From: JALVDI01 sp039186435
GTDB lineage: Bacteria; Myxococcota_A; Polyangia; Polyangiales; Houyiibacteriaceae
Direction of reading: 5' to 3'
Length of the DNA: 64,000 nt
Assembly: GCA_039186435.1 (NCBI GenBank)
Contig: JBCDAA010000002.1
Location: 1 to 64,000, forward strand
A program made the translations under genes and the position numbers. This document shows positions 17,036 through 25,069 of this stretch, piece by piece. Position 1 is the first letter of the stretch. Each line of letters starts with the position of its first letter. The notes under the pieces are model-generated. The model did not search any database. It saw only the letters and a program-made list of their open reading frames with translations, and had not been told where the DNA came from.

Positions 17036-18546
17036 CCGATCAGGAGCACCAAGAGCAAGAGAGCGCTCTCGCCCCCTCCGGCGCTGCTGCACCCGCAGCC
17101 GCCGTCGGACGTTGGTGTCCCCGCATCCGTCGCCCCGGCGTCCTCGGCTGCCCCGGCGTCCTCGGCTGCCCCAGCGTCGTCTTCTGCCCCAGCGTCGGGT
17201 CCGACGCCGGCATCTTCGGGTTCAGGAATTCCCGCAAGGCGTCGAAGGGCGGGCGCAGGCTGAACGAGGCCAAAACCGTAGAGGTCATCGTGGCCCGTCG
17301 CGTCCGGCGTCGCGAAGAACGACTGGGCCGCAGTTTCGTTGAGCAGCGTTCCGATCTCGGCGCTTGTCACGCTGGGGTCGAGACTGATCAGCAGCCCCGC
17401 GATGCCTGCCACGATCGGGCAGGCCGACGATGTGCCCCCGAAAGTCGAGGTGTAGTCGTCCGGGGAAGCGCCGTCTGGCCCGGCGATGTCGGCCGTGTTC
17501 GTTCCCGTCGGAGCGACCACATCCACCGCGTCGCCGAGGTTGCTGAACTGCACACCCTCGTCGAAGTTGTTCGTCCCCCCCACGCCGATCACACCATCGA
17601 CCGCCGCGAGTTCGTTGGCCGCGACGACTCGGCTCTCGTTTCCGATCGCAAACACAACGACTCCCCCAAGGCCGTCGCGTCCTTCGGCGATCACGGTTTC
17701 GATGATCGCGCCGAGCGCCGGCGGAACAGGGATCGGATCCCGAAATCCCCAGCTGTTCGAGACGATGTCCGCGTCGACGTCCAAGGCGAATTCGAAGGCT
17801 CGAACATCCGCGGAGAGCGGCACGGCCTCGCCGGTTCCGGTAAGGAGGCGCACGCAGCGAAGCCGGCACTCGGGGCAGCTTCCTGCGACACCGAGGTTGT
17901 TGCTCGTGGACGCGGCGACCAGTCCGGCGCACGCCGTACCGTGTTCGTTGCTTCGCGTTTCCGGCCGGTACGTGGGATCCATGTCGCTGTCGACGACGTC
18001 GAGGCCCGAGTCCATTTTCTCGACCAGGTCCGGGTGGGTCAGATCACATCCGTTGTCGACAACGACGATGTTGACCTCGGGGTCGCCGTCCTCGATCGCC
18101 CAGGCCTCTTCCATATCCAGTCGGTCGTAGAACCACTGACCCGAGTATCGCGGGTCGTTGGGCGGCAGCTCGACATCGTGCAGGATGTGGGGAATCTGAA
18201 TGTCCGGCATGACGCTTCGCAGCCGTCCCGACCGAACGTGGTGAGCAAGGCGAAGGGCGAGGTCGAGACCGTCTTCGTTCGTTCGGGTGCTGACGACCCG
18301 AAGGAGTGCGAGTCGTTCCGAAGCGACGGTGACGACACGGACCTCGAGGTCGTTGATCGCGTCGTTTCGGTCGTGGAGCCAAAGGAGCGCGTGCGCGTCC
18401 ACGCCGACGGGGTGACCGTCCCAGCGAAGGCCGCTCGGGGTGCGCTCCACTTTGACGTACTTCTCGCCATCGTAGAGCGACTGCGCACTCGCTACGTTGG
18501 TGAGCAGCGTGCTTGCGAGCACCAGGCCCTTTAGGATTTTTCGCAT
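17014..18546 (-). CDS. secreted subtilisin-like serine protease (S8) with MYXO-CTERM-like tail
   Basis: A 510-residue protease. After a signal peptide (about 1-22) and a propeptide-like region comes the subtilase domain with all three catalytic regions: Asp in VVVDNGCDLTHPDL, His in NEHGTACAG and Ser in GGTSSACP. An Asn in SNSWGF is placed as the oxyanion residue. The C-terminus has an Ala/Glu/Asp/Gly repeat linker and then GGCGCSSAGGGES, a hydrophobic run and a basic end, as in MYXO-CTERM sorted surface proteins. It is divergent from a HmuY gene, sharing only 40 bases that hold a Fur-like site, so haem release from proteins is a plausible role. Confidence 0.93.
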   Translation of the reverse strand: MRKILKGLVLASTLLTNVASAQSLYDGEKYVKVERTPSGLRWDGHPVGVDAHALLWLHDRNDAINDLEVRVVTVASERLALLRVVSTRTNEDGLDLALRLAHHVRSGRLRSVMPDIQIPHILHDVELPPNDPRYSGQWFYDRLDMEEAWAIEDGDPEVNIVVVDNGCDLTHPDLVEKMDSGLDVVDSDMDPTYRPETRSNEHGTACAGLVAASTSNNLGVAGSCPECRLRCVRLLTGTGEAVPLSADVRAFEFALDVDADIVSNSWGFRDPIPVPPALGAIIETVIAEGRDGLGGVVVFAIGNESRVVAANELAAVDGVIGVGGTNNFDEGVQFSNLGDAVDVVAPTGTNTADIAGPDGASPDDYTSTFGGTSSACPIVAGIAGLLISLDPSVTSAEIGTLLNETAAQSFFATPDATGHDDLYGFGLVQPAPALRRLAGIPEPEDAGVGPDAGAEDDAGAAEDAGAAEDAGATDAGTPTSDGGCGCSSAGGGESALLLLVLLIGHRRAEG

Positions 18547-18555
18547 CCCTAAGTT

Positions 18556-18574
18556 GATATTGACTTCCAATTTC
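18556..18574. promoter_or_regulatory. Fur-box-like site shared by subtilase and HmuY
   Basis: GATATTGACTTCCAATTTC, an inverted repeat matching at 6 of 9 positions. It is the only AT-rich element in the 40 bases between the two divergent start codons and could control both directions. Confidence 0.7.
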
Positions 18575-18586
18575 GAAAGCAACCCG

Positions 18587-19387
18587 ATGAAGTACTTACT
18601 CACTCTCACACTCACGCTCAGTTTTGCCTGTGGCGATGATGACGGAACTGATTTCGACGCCGGTGGCGGAACAGACGCGGGCGTGGACAGCGGCATGGTC
18701 GACACGGGCGTTGATGCAGCCCCGGAGGTTCGGTGCGAACCCACCTCGTCGGCATGTGTAGATGAGCAAATCGTTCAACTCGGCCTCTTTGACAACATTG
18801 CAGAAGGCGGCATCGAAAACGAGGACCTCGGCACGCACTGGCGGACGCGCATCGACGCGCGAGGTGGCGGGTTCATGACGTCGCAGTCCTACCTCTACCT
18901 GCGCTTCACGGACGGCGGGGCGGAGAAGCTGGAGCTCTCCGATGAGACCGCGTTCGACTCGGGCGACTGGGACATGGCGTTTCGGCGCTTTGTGATGCGG
19001 CTCAACAGCGGCGTTTCCGGTCCCTCGTGTGTGGCCGCGGGCCGCACCGCAGCGGACACCGACTTTGACACGTTGGCCGCGGTTCCAGACGGCCTCGCGT
19101 TCCGCACGGAGGAATACTACTCCACGCCGGACTGCAGCGTGGTTCCCGACGGATCCGGGCTCGGGAGTCCAGGCACCGCGCTGGCGAGCTACTGGACCTA
19201 CCGCAGCTGTGTCGAAATGACCGGCAACGTTTACGTGGTTCAGCTCCCGTCGGGTCGTCACATCAAGCTCGAGGTCGAGACGTACTACACGCCGGAAGTT
19301 CAGGTCGCCTGCGACCGTGACGGGATGCTTCCGCCGGGACCTTCCGGCTCGGGCAACGTGCAGATCCTCTGGGCCTTCATCGACTGA
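18587..19387 (+). CDS. HmuY-like haem-binding lipoprotein (single domain)
   Basis: A 266-residue predicted lipoprotein (lipobox LSFAC, Cys15) beginning CGDDDG, with an acidic tether. It has one HmuY domain: SGDWDMAFRRFVMRLNSGVSG, then LASYWTYRSC and the VYVVQLPSGRHIKLEVETYY strand, ending ILWAFID. Six Cys suggest disulfides. It opens a four-gene operon with a secreted metalloprotease, a small family B protein and a methyltransferase, divergent from the subtilase. A 15-bp tandem duplication spans its stop codon. Confidence 0.85.
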   Translation: MKYLLTLTLTLSFACGDDDGTDFDAGGGTDAGVDSGMVDTGVDAAPEVRCEPTSSACVDEQIVQLGLFDNIAEGGIENEDLGTHWRTRIDARGGGFMTSQSYLYLRFTDGGAEKLELSDETAFDSGDWDMAFRRFVMRLNSGVSGPSCVAAGRTAADTDFDTLAAVPDGLAFRTEEYYSTPDCSVVPDGSGLGSPGTALASYWTYRSCVEMTGNVYVVQLPSGRHIKLEVETYYTPEVQVACDRDGMLPPGPSGSGNVQILWAFID

Positions 19388-19404
19388 ACCTTCATCGACT
19401 GAAC
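19375..19404. repeat. 15-bp tandem duplication across a stop codon
   Basis: CTTCATCGACTGAAC occurs twice in direct succession. The first copy contains the last codons and stop of the HmuY gene; the second fills the spacer before the metalloprotease ATG at 19406. It looks like a recent slippage duplication. Confidence 0.9.
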
Positions 19405-19405
19405 C

Positions 19406-20881
19406 ATGCTGCGACACGCCGTCATCCTCATGGCCCTCGGCTGGGCCGCGATCGCGAACGCGGATCGTCCGGACACCCCCGGGACGATGGCGACGTTTCG
19501 TTTCGCCGAGGATGACGTCGTCGAGCGGGCAGACTTTGATCGCGTGCGTGTTCACTTCACGCGCTCGGGAGTGAACTCCGTCCCGGAAGCGGACATCGAC
19601 GAGACCGGGGTTCCCGACTTCGTCGAGCTTGTGGGCACCAGCTACGACGACGTTCTCACCGTCTACGCCAGCTGGGGGTTCCGTTTGCCACGAAGTGACG
19701 CTGACCTCGAGGACGACAACGGGGGCGACGAGCGCTTCGACGTCTACCTGGTCGACTTCTTCGGCTCCGCCGACGGTTCGTTTCAAACGGACGCCTGTGA
19801 TGGCGGCACCTGTATCGGCTACGCGGTCCAGGAAAACGACTTCGTCGGCTACGGCTACCCGAGTCTGGAGCGTGCGGTCGGAATCCTTTCGAGCCACGAG
19901 CTCTTTCATGCAGTTCAGGCGGCTTACGACGACGGACAGAACTCCGTCGTCGGCGAAGGGACCGCCGTGTGGGCGAGCGACCGCTTCAACCCGCGTTTCC
20001 GAGAGGTTCCCGCCTTCGCGCCTGGCTACTTCGAGCGCGCGGACCGACCGATCGACCAGCCTCTCGTGGGTGCGGTCCTCGATGCCTTCGGCTACGGCGC
20101 ATCGGTCTTCTTCACATTCCTGACCGAGCATCTTGGCGACGAAGATCTTGTGCTTCGTCTTTGGGAAGACTGCGTCGACGGCGCCCGCGGGGTGGAGGAC
20201 CCGCAGTGGCTACCGGCGCTCATCGCGATGCTCGAGCGCGACTACGACACTGAGTTCGAAACGATCTTTGTCGAGTTTGCGACCTGGAACTGGTTTACCG
20301 CCGGACGCGCAAATCCGGACCGCGCGTACGCCGAGGGGATTCGCTACCCCGAGGTCAACATGCGCGACGCAACGTTGCCTTTTGAAGACGTACGCCCGCG
20401 GCACTTTCGAGCCGCGACACGCTACTACCGCTTCAGTGCGGGCGGGCGCGACGAGGTACGTGCGCGTCTGGTGGGTGATGGTGCAGCTGATCTTCGCCTT
20501 CGTCTGATCGATCTCGACACCGGCGCCCTGAGCGACGTTCGGGGTACCGAGATCGCGGCACCAGGCGCGCCCTCCATGGCGCTCGCCATCATCAATCCTT
20601 CGCCGGCGGGTTCAAGCCGGCGCGCGACGCTTTGTCTCGGAACCGAGATGGAAGTCGACCGTTGTGAACGTCTCCATGCGGAAGAGGACGACGCCTCCCT
20701 CGATGCCTCTTTCGATTCGTCTGTTGCTGACGCACATACACCCGACGCACGTGTCAGTGATGCAGGAGGGGGGGACACGGAACCAGGGTCCCCCGGTGGG
20801 GGTTGCTCCGCCGGGGGCTCTGGGAACGCGTTTTTTGGGTTTCTCGTGCTCGGGATTCTGTTGCGAAAGGAAGGGCCATGA
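19406..20881 (+). CDS. secreted zinc metalloprotease-like protein (MXAN_6640-type) with C-terminal sorting tail
   Basis: A 491-residue secreted protein: signal peptide to about residue 19 (AANADRPDTPG), then a zincin-like domain with the motif HELFHAVQ near residue 165 preceded by ILSS. A helix with EGTAVWASD supplies the likely third ligand region. This arrangement resembles the myxobacterial MXAN_6640-type putative metalloproteases. The C-terminus is Asp/Ser-rich and ends GGGCSAGGSGN, a hydrophobic helix and LRKEGP, like a MYXO-CTERM tail. It follows HmuY in the operon and overlaps the next gene by ATGA. Degradation of haem or iron proteins is inferred. Confidence 0.82.
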   Translation: MLRHAVILMALGWAAIANADRPDTPGTMATFRFAEDDVVERADFDRVRVHFTRSGVNSVPEADIDETGVPDFVELVGTSYDDVLTVYASWGFRLPRSDADLEDDNGGDERFDVYLVDFFGSADGSFQTDACDGGTCIGYAVQENDFVGYGYPSLERAVGILSSHELFHAVQAAYDDGQNSVVGEGTAVWASDRFNPRFREVPAFAPGYFERADRPIDQPLVGAVLDAFGYGASVFFTFLTEHLGDEDLVLRLWEDCVDGARGVEDPQWLPALIAMLERDYDTEFETIFVEFATWNWFTAGRANPDRAYAEGIRYPEVNMRDATLPFEDVRPRHFRAATRYYRFSAGGRDEVRARLVGDGAADLRLRLIDLDTGALSDVRGTEIAAPGAPSMALAIINPSPAGSSRRATLCLGTEMEVDRCERLHAEEDDASLDASFDSSVADAHTPDARVSDAGGGDTEPGSPGGGCSAGGSGNAFFGFLVLGILLRKEGP

Positions 20882-21231
20882 ACGCGATCCAGCAGACGCT
20901 GATCTATCGCTTTGGCGGGCTCACCGAACTTGTTCTCGAGCGGTTTCGGCCCAAGGCGGAGCACGACGTGGATCAGAACCCTCTGGTCGACATGGGCTGC
21001 GTCGACGGTGGGCGAATGGTGCTGTGCGCCCTCGCTGAGGAGAACGTGTTCCAGCTCTCGGCAGAGCACCCCGACTTCGACGTAACGATCGTTGCCAATC
21101 ACTGTCCTGAGTGCGGGCTGGGGTTGGTCTACGTTGAGCGTTTTCGCGGTGACCCCGCAGCGGCGGTGCGGTGGATCAGCGCCCTCCGGATGCATGTGCA
21201 GATGCCCGATCCATCCGGCGTCCTCCACTAG
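20878..21231 (+). CDS. small conserved protein, family B (117 aa)
   Basis: A soluble protein with C-terminal CPECGL. It aligns with the protein at 44952-45362: both have L(I/V)Y-x2-G-x-L-x-E-x-VL near the N-terminus, a central (N/K)PL(V/I) segment, a Cys pair region and a closing helix with (W/F)(I/V)xAL. I do not know the family. ATGA overlap with the metalloprotease places it in the HmuY operon. A cytoplasmic metal-sensing or chaperone role is possible but unsupported. Confidence 0.75.
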   Translation: MNAIQQTLIYRFGGLTELVLERFRPKAEHDVDQNPLVDMGCVDGGRMVLCALAEENVFQLSAEHPDFDVTIVANHCPECGLGLVYVERFRGDPAAAVRWISALRMHVQMPDPSGVLH

Positions 21232-21235
21232 CGGG

Positions 21236-22048
21236 ATGGGCGGACGTACCGAGGTCGCGCTCGATGGGGTTCCGGAGACGATGCTCTGGACGCTCCACAA
21301 TCGCGCGTCTGAGGCGAAGCGTCCGGACCGATTGCTCGACGACCCCGCAGCCGTCGCCATCTACGACGCCATCGACTACGACTACGAACGCAGCTTCGGT
21401 CCTCCGGACGGCTCCCACGCGATTCGCTCTCTCGTGTTCGATGAACGTGTACGCCCTTGGCTTGCTGCCCATCCGGGCGGCGAGGTGGTGGAGCTCGCGT
21501 GCGGTCTCGAGACGCAGTTCAAGCGCTGCGATGATGGGCAGGTTCGATGGATTTGCGTCGATCTTCCTGATGCGATGAAGGTTCGCGAGAAGTTCCTCCC
21601 TGCAACGACGCGATGCCGGCACGTCACCCGAAGCGTTTTGGACTTTGCGTGGATGGATGAGGTTCAAGGAGATCGCGGCGTGTTTCTCAGCGCGCAAGGT
21701 CTCTTGATGTACCTCCCCCCGAGCGATGTAGAGAGGCTCTTCGTTGCGATTGGGGACCGCTTTCGTGGCGCGACGCTCATGTTCGATGTGATCCCGCGGT
21801 GGTTCTCTCGAAAGACGCTCGCCGGCTTCAACATCACCAAGCACTACCAGGCGCCACCGATGCCCTGGGGGGTCGATCGAGGCGAGCTTGAGGGGACACT
21901 CCGTCGCTGGACGCCGCAGGTCGAGCGGCTGGAGCACATCCCCTTTAAGAGCTTTCGCGGAATCGCCGGGAAGGTTCTCCCGCTGGTGTCGCGACTTCCG
22001 GGCCTTCGCAACTACCTTCCCGGCATTGTGGTTGTTCAGTTCCGCTAG
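21236..22048 (+). CDS. SAM-dependent methyltransferase, LCM/TcmP type
   Basis: A 270-residue class I methyltransferase of the leucine-carboxyl-methyltransferase / TcmP family. The SAM motif is VVELACGLETQF, followed by WICVDLPDAM (acidic residue for ribose) and GLLMYLPPSDVERLF. It is clearly paralogous to the protein at 40631-41458. It begins 4 bases after the small family B gene and ends the HmuY-protease operon. The substrate is unknown; a carboxylate O-methylation of a small molecule or peptide is typical of the family. Confidence 0.85.
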   Translation: MGGRTEVALDGVPETMLWTLHNRASEAKRPDRLLDDPAAVAIYDAIDYDYERSFGPPDGSHAIRSLVFDERVRPWLAAHPGGEVVELACGLETQFKRCDDGQVRWICVDLPDAMKVREKFLPATTRCRHVTRSVLDFAWMDEVQGDRGVFLSAQGLLMYLPPSDVERLFVAIGDRFRGATLMFDVIPRWFSRKTLAGFNITKHYQAPPMPWGVDRGELEGTLRRWTPQVERLEHIPFKSFRGIAGKVLPLVSRLPGLRNYLPGIVVVQFR

Positions 22049-22053
22049 CGATT

Positions 22054-23697
22054 CTATTCGGCAGGAAACACGCGGAGGGGCGTGCTGTACGCGAAGCGAT
22101 CCTCGGCGTCCTCCAGCCCAAGCGATCCGCGGAAGCTCCAGCCCCATCCGAAGAGGTCGCCGGTGGCGCTCAACGCAAGGGCCGGTCCGCCGGCTCCGAC
22201 TTCGATCTCAACGATGTCGAAGGCGTCTCGATCCTCCTCGTCGACAGCGACCTCCGACGCGATGAGGCGGTTTTCAAGATCTCGCTCTCCGTCGGGGAGA
22301 AGTCCTTGGCCAAGCTGGCCGAGAGTTCCGAGGCCCCAAAGAAAGACCCGACCCTCCGTCGTGAGGGCCATACCCACAAAGCCGTCCCCCGCGATGTTCT
22401 CGATGTTCGCCAGTGGGACCCGTTCTCCCGAAGCGTCTTCGACCCGCACGGCGGTTGGCATGAGGATGTCGTCGCCAGAGTCGTCGCCGACCCCCGCTTG
22501 CCCCGATCGGTTCTGGCCCCACGCGAGAACAGTGCCGTCTTGGAGGAGCGCGTAGGTCGTACGGTTGGCCGCTGCGATCGCGGCGACGTCCAGAATCTCG
22601 AGACGCGTGGGCGTAGGGTGTGGATCCCGATCGGAAGTGCCGAGACCGAGCTGTCCCGCGTTGTTTTCGCCCCACGCCCAGATGCGCCCCTCGTTGTCTA
22701 GCGCAAACGACGCGTTCGTCCCGGCCGCGATCTGAATCACGTTGGTGAGTCCCTCGACGGCTGCGGGTCCGATTTCGGTCGTCGACTCGCGCCCGAGTTG
22801 TCCATCGTCGTTGGCGCCCCAGGACCAGACGGAACCGTCGTCGCGGAGGACGAGCGCGTGATCGAAACCGGCCTGAATCGCGATCGCGTTGCTGACGCCG
22901 GGGACCTCGGTCGGAGTGCGTCGGCACGGGCTCGTCCCGCGGGAGCCGCAGTCCTCTTCGGCCGCGTAGCCGAGCTGACCTTCGTCGTTGCTGCCCCAGG
23001 TCTCGACGGTACCCGTATCGGTTAGTGCGATCATGAACGTTTGACGAGTGACCACCGAGACCAGGTTGGGCGCATCTCGCACGTAGCGAAGCGGAAGCGT
23101 CGACTCCGGGGGCTCCTCGCCAAATCCCGATCCCTCGAGTGTTCCGTTTCCGAGCTGCCCGAGCTCGTTGCGACCCCAGGTGAAGAGCTCGCCGTCTCGA
23201 AGAAAGGCGGACTGGGAGTTACCGACGCTGATGCGGTGACCGAAGTACACGGCCACCGAAGCCATCGTTTCGTTTCCAGCTTCGTCGAGGGCGACGACGA
23301 TGACGTCGTTCGAACCAGGCGTGAGGGGAGCGGTGACCTCGAAGCTGCCGTCGTCGGCGACATCGATCGCTGCTGTGGTGTCTCCAGCGACGAGCGTGAC
23401 GCTCGCAAGCCCCATGTCATCGGTGGCGGTTCCGGTCACCCGCACTCGCCGGACGGGTGTCATTCGGCCGGAGCGGGGGGATGAGAGTGAGACCGTCGGC
23501 GGCGTCGTATCCGGCGGCATCGCGTCGAAGCCAGCGTCGAAGCCGCCGTCAAAGCCGCTGTCAAAGCCGCTGTCGAATCCACTGTCGAATCCGCCGTCGA
23601 CGGGCGAGGCATCGATGCCGCTGTCGAGTCCAGCTGTGCCGTCGTCGTCGCCGCACCCGCACAAGAATGTCACGAGAATCACTAGGTATTTGTTCAT
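22054..23697 (-). CDS. RCC1-repeat beta-propeller lipoprotein
   Basis: A 547-residue predicted lipoprotein (lipobox FLCGC, Cys15) beginning CGDDDG, with an FDSG/FDAG repeated tether. Residues about 62-145 form an Ig-like domain (PPTVSLSSPRSG...). Residues about 150-547 carry about seven RCC1 blades with the W(G)xNxxGQLG signature repeated (TWGRNELGQLG, TWGSNDEGQLG, SWGANDDGQLG and so on). Such propellers bind partners at surfaces. It has its own Fur-like site and converges on the methyltransferase with 5 bases between stops. Confidence 0.9.
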   Translation of the reverse strand: MNKYLVILVTFLCGCGDDDGTAGLDSGIDASPVDGGFDSGFDSGFDSGFDGGFDAGFDAMPPDTTPPTVSLSSPRSGRMTPVRRVRVTGTATDDMGLASVTLVAGDTTAAIDVADDGSFEVTAPLTPGSNDVIVVALDEAGNETMASVAVYFGHRISVGNSQSAFLRDGELFTWGRNELGQLGNGTLEGSGFGEEPPESTLPLRYVRDAPNLVSVVTRQTFMIALTDTGTVETWGSNDEGQLGYAAEEDCGSRGTSPCRRTPTEVPGVSNAIAIQAGFDHALVLRDDGSVWSWGANDDGQLGRESTTEIGPAAVEGLTNVIQIAAGTNASFALDNEGRIWAWGENNAGQLGLGTSDRDPHPTPTRLEILDVAAIAAANRTTYALLQDGTVLAWGQNRSGQAGVGDDSGDDILMPTAVRVEDASGERVPLANIENIAGDGFVGMALTTEGRVFLWGLGTLGQLGQGLLPDGERDLENRLIASEVAVDEEDRDAFDIVEIEVGAGGPALALSATGDLFGWGWSFRGSLGLEDAEDRFAYSTPLRVFPAE

Positions 23698-23710
23698 CGC
23701 CGGAGATGTT

Positions 23711-23729
23711 GAAATTGACTTTCACTATC
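23711..23729 (-). promoter_or_regulatory. Fur-box-like site before the RCC1 lipoprotein
   Basis: GAAATTGACTTTCACTATC, matching the shared form at 6 of 9 symmetrical positions, 13 bases upstream of the ATG at 23697. Confidence 0.7.
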
Positions 23730-23780
23730 TTCTAGCGAAGGTGTGCGGTGTGTCACGTCAAGGGGTTTTCTTCTGTAGAT

Positions 23781-23799
23781 GAAAATGACATTCAATATC
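23781..23799 (+). promoter_or_regulatory. Fur-box-like site before the methyltransferase-PepSY operon
   Basis: GAAAATGACATTCAATATC. The identical 19 bases occur, inverted, at 52941-52959 about 29 kb away, which is strong evidence for a shared regulator. Confidence 0.78.
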
Positions 23800-23834
23800 G
23801 AAGTCGCCAAGCCGTGGTGGCTGAAGGACAACCG

Positions 23835-24494
23835 ATGACCGAACCCGCGAAGCGCTTTGACGATGCGGAGATGTACGAGCGGCAGATTCGTCACGTCCTC
23901 CCAGGCTACGACCTGCTCCACTCCCTCACGTTCGCGCACCTCGAAGCGATCCTTCCGTCCGCCGGCCGTTTGCTGGTCGTTGGATGCGGCACGGGGCATG
24001 AGCTCGTGCGGGCGGCGGCGGTGCTTCCCGAATGGTCGATCGAGGCCGTGGAGAAGTCTGCGGCGATGCGTTTCGCTTCCCGGGGACGGGTGAATCGCTC
24101 CGGACTCCGTCGTCGGGTTCGGGTCGCGCCGACCTTTCCCGCGGAGCGCTCAGATGCTGGGCTGTGCCTTCTCGTGCTGCATCTCATCCCGGACGACGGT
24201 TCTCGGGAAGCCCTCTGGGCCGAGCTTGGAAACGCGATCGCGCCGGGGGGAACACTTCTCACCGCGGAGATTGAGTCGATGGACGAGTCCACGCGTTCGG
24301 CATGGCGTGGTTGGTCTTCCGAAGCCGGGGCGTCCGCCGTCAAACTTGAACAACTCGAGCATCGCCTTGATGGAGGGTTTCCCCTCGTAGACGCAGCGCG
24401 TCGGAATGCGCTAGCGAAAGAGGCCGGATTCGCCTTGGCGGGTGACTACTTTCGCGCATTTGGCGTAGTTGCGAGTGCCTGGACAAAGGGCTAG
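23835..24494 (+). CDS. class I SAM-dependent methyltransferase
   Basis: A 219-residue methyltransferase with motif I RLLVVGCGTGHELVRAA and motif post-I SIEAVEKSAAM, then LLVLHLIPDD as the motif IV region and PGGTLLTAEIES as motif V/VI. It belongs to a different branch from the two LCM-type enzymes of the island. It opens the operon with a small lipoprotein, PepSY protein and propeller lipoprotein. The substrate is unknown. The start is set after the operator; the frame extends upstream through it. Confidence 0.85.
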   Translation: MTEPAKRFDDAEMYERQIRHVLPGYDLLHSLTFAHLEAILPSAGRLLVVGCGTGHELVRAAAVLPEWSIEAVEKSAAMRFASRGRVNRSGLRRRVRVAPTFPAERSDAGLCLLVLHLIPDDGSREALWAELGNAIAPGGTLLTAEIESMDESTRSAWRGWSSEAGASAVKLEQLEHRLDGGFPLVDAARRNALAKEAGFALAGDYFRAFGVVASAWTKG

Positions 24495-24502
24495 TCCGCC
24501 GT

Positions 24503-25066
24503 ATGACGCGATGGTTGGTGTTGGTGATGTTGCTTGGGATCGCTTGTGGTGATGACGACGGTTCCACGGATGCGGGGACGGGTGCGTCCGATACTGGGAC
24601 CGACGCATCCGCCGATGCTGGCGATCCTACCCCGCGAACGGTGACCCTCGAAGTGACTCCGGGAGTCGTTCCGGAGGAACCGACAACGACCGTTTCGTTT
24701 CGTTTGACGCTCGACGCGGAGCCACCGGCGAGCGGGACGCGCGTGTATGTGCTTGGCGACCTTACGCGTGGCCTCACCCAGCTCGATGTTTTCGCGCTCT
24801 CGGTTGATCCTTCAACGAACGCGCGTCCACAGGGCGACCTCGACTTCAGCGGCTTTACGCTTCTCATGACGAGCCGTGAGGTGACCGTGTCAATCGACAG
24901 TTTTGCCGACGGAGAAGCCGAGGATCCCGTCGATGTGATGTTTCGGGTCGTGCCCTTCGAGGAAGTCCCTTGGGGTGAGTTGCCCGTGGATGGAGCCGAG
25001 GCCGCGGCACCCTACGTGGTTGGTGATCCGGCGACGGCCATGATTCGACTCCAAGACAGTCCGTAG
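24503..25066 (+). CDS. putative lipoprotein, unknown family
   Basis: A 187-residue predicted lipoprotein (lipobox LLGIAC, Cys15) beginning CGDDDG, with an Asp/Ala/Thr tether and a beta-rich domain (VTLEVTPGVVPEEPTTTVSFRLTL) that resembles Calx-beta or Ig-like strands. I do not recognise a specific family. It lies 8 bases after the methyltransferase and 3 bases before the PepSY gene, so it may be the periplasmic or surface partner of that transporter-like protein. Confidence 0.75.
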   Translation: MTRWLVLVMLLGIACGDDDGSTDAGTGASDTGTDASADAGDPTPRTVTLEVTPGVVPEEPTTTVSFRLTLDAEPPASGTRVYVLGDLTRGLTQLDVFALSVDPSTNARPQGDLDFSGFTLLMTSREVTVSIDSFADGEAEDPVDVMFRVVPFEEVPWGELPVDGAEAAAPYVVGDPATAMIRLQDSP

Positions 25067-25069
25067 CTT

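Noticed and set aside
16924..18534. 536-codon plus-strand open frame
   Set aside because: It is antisense to the subtilase, which has all catalytic motifs; no start context or domain on the plus strand.
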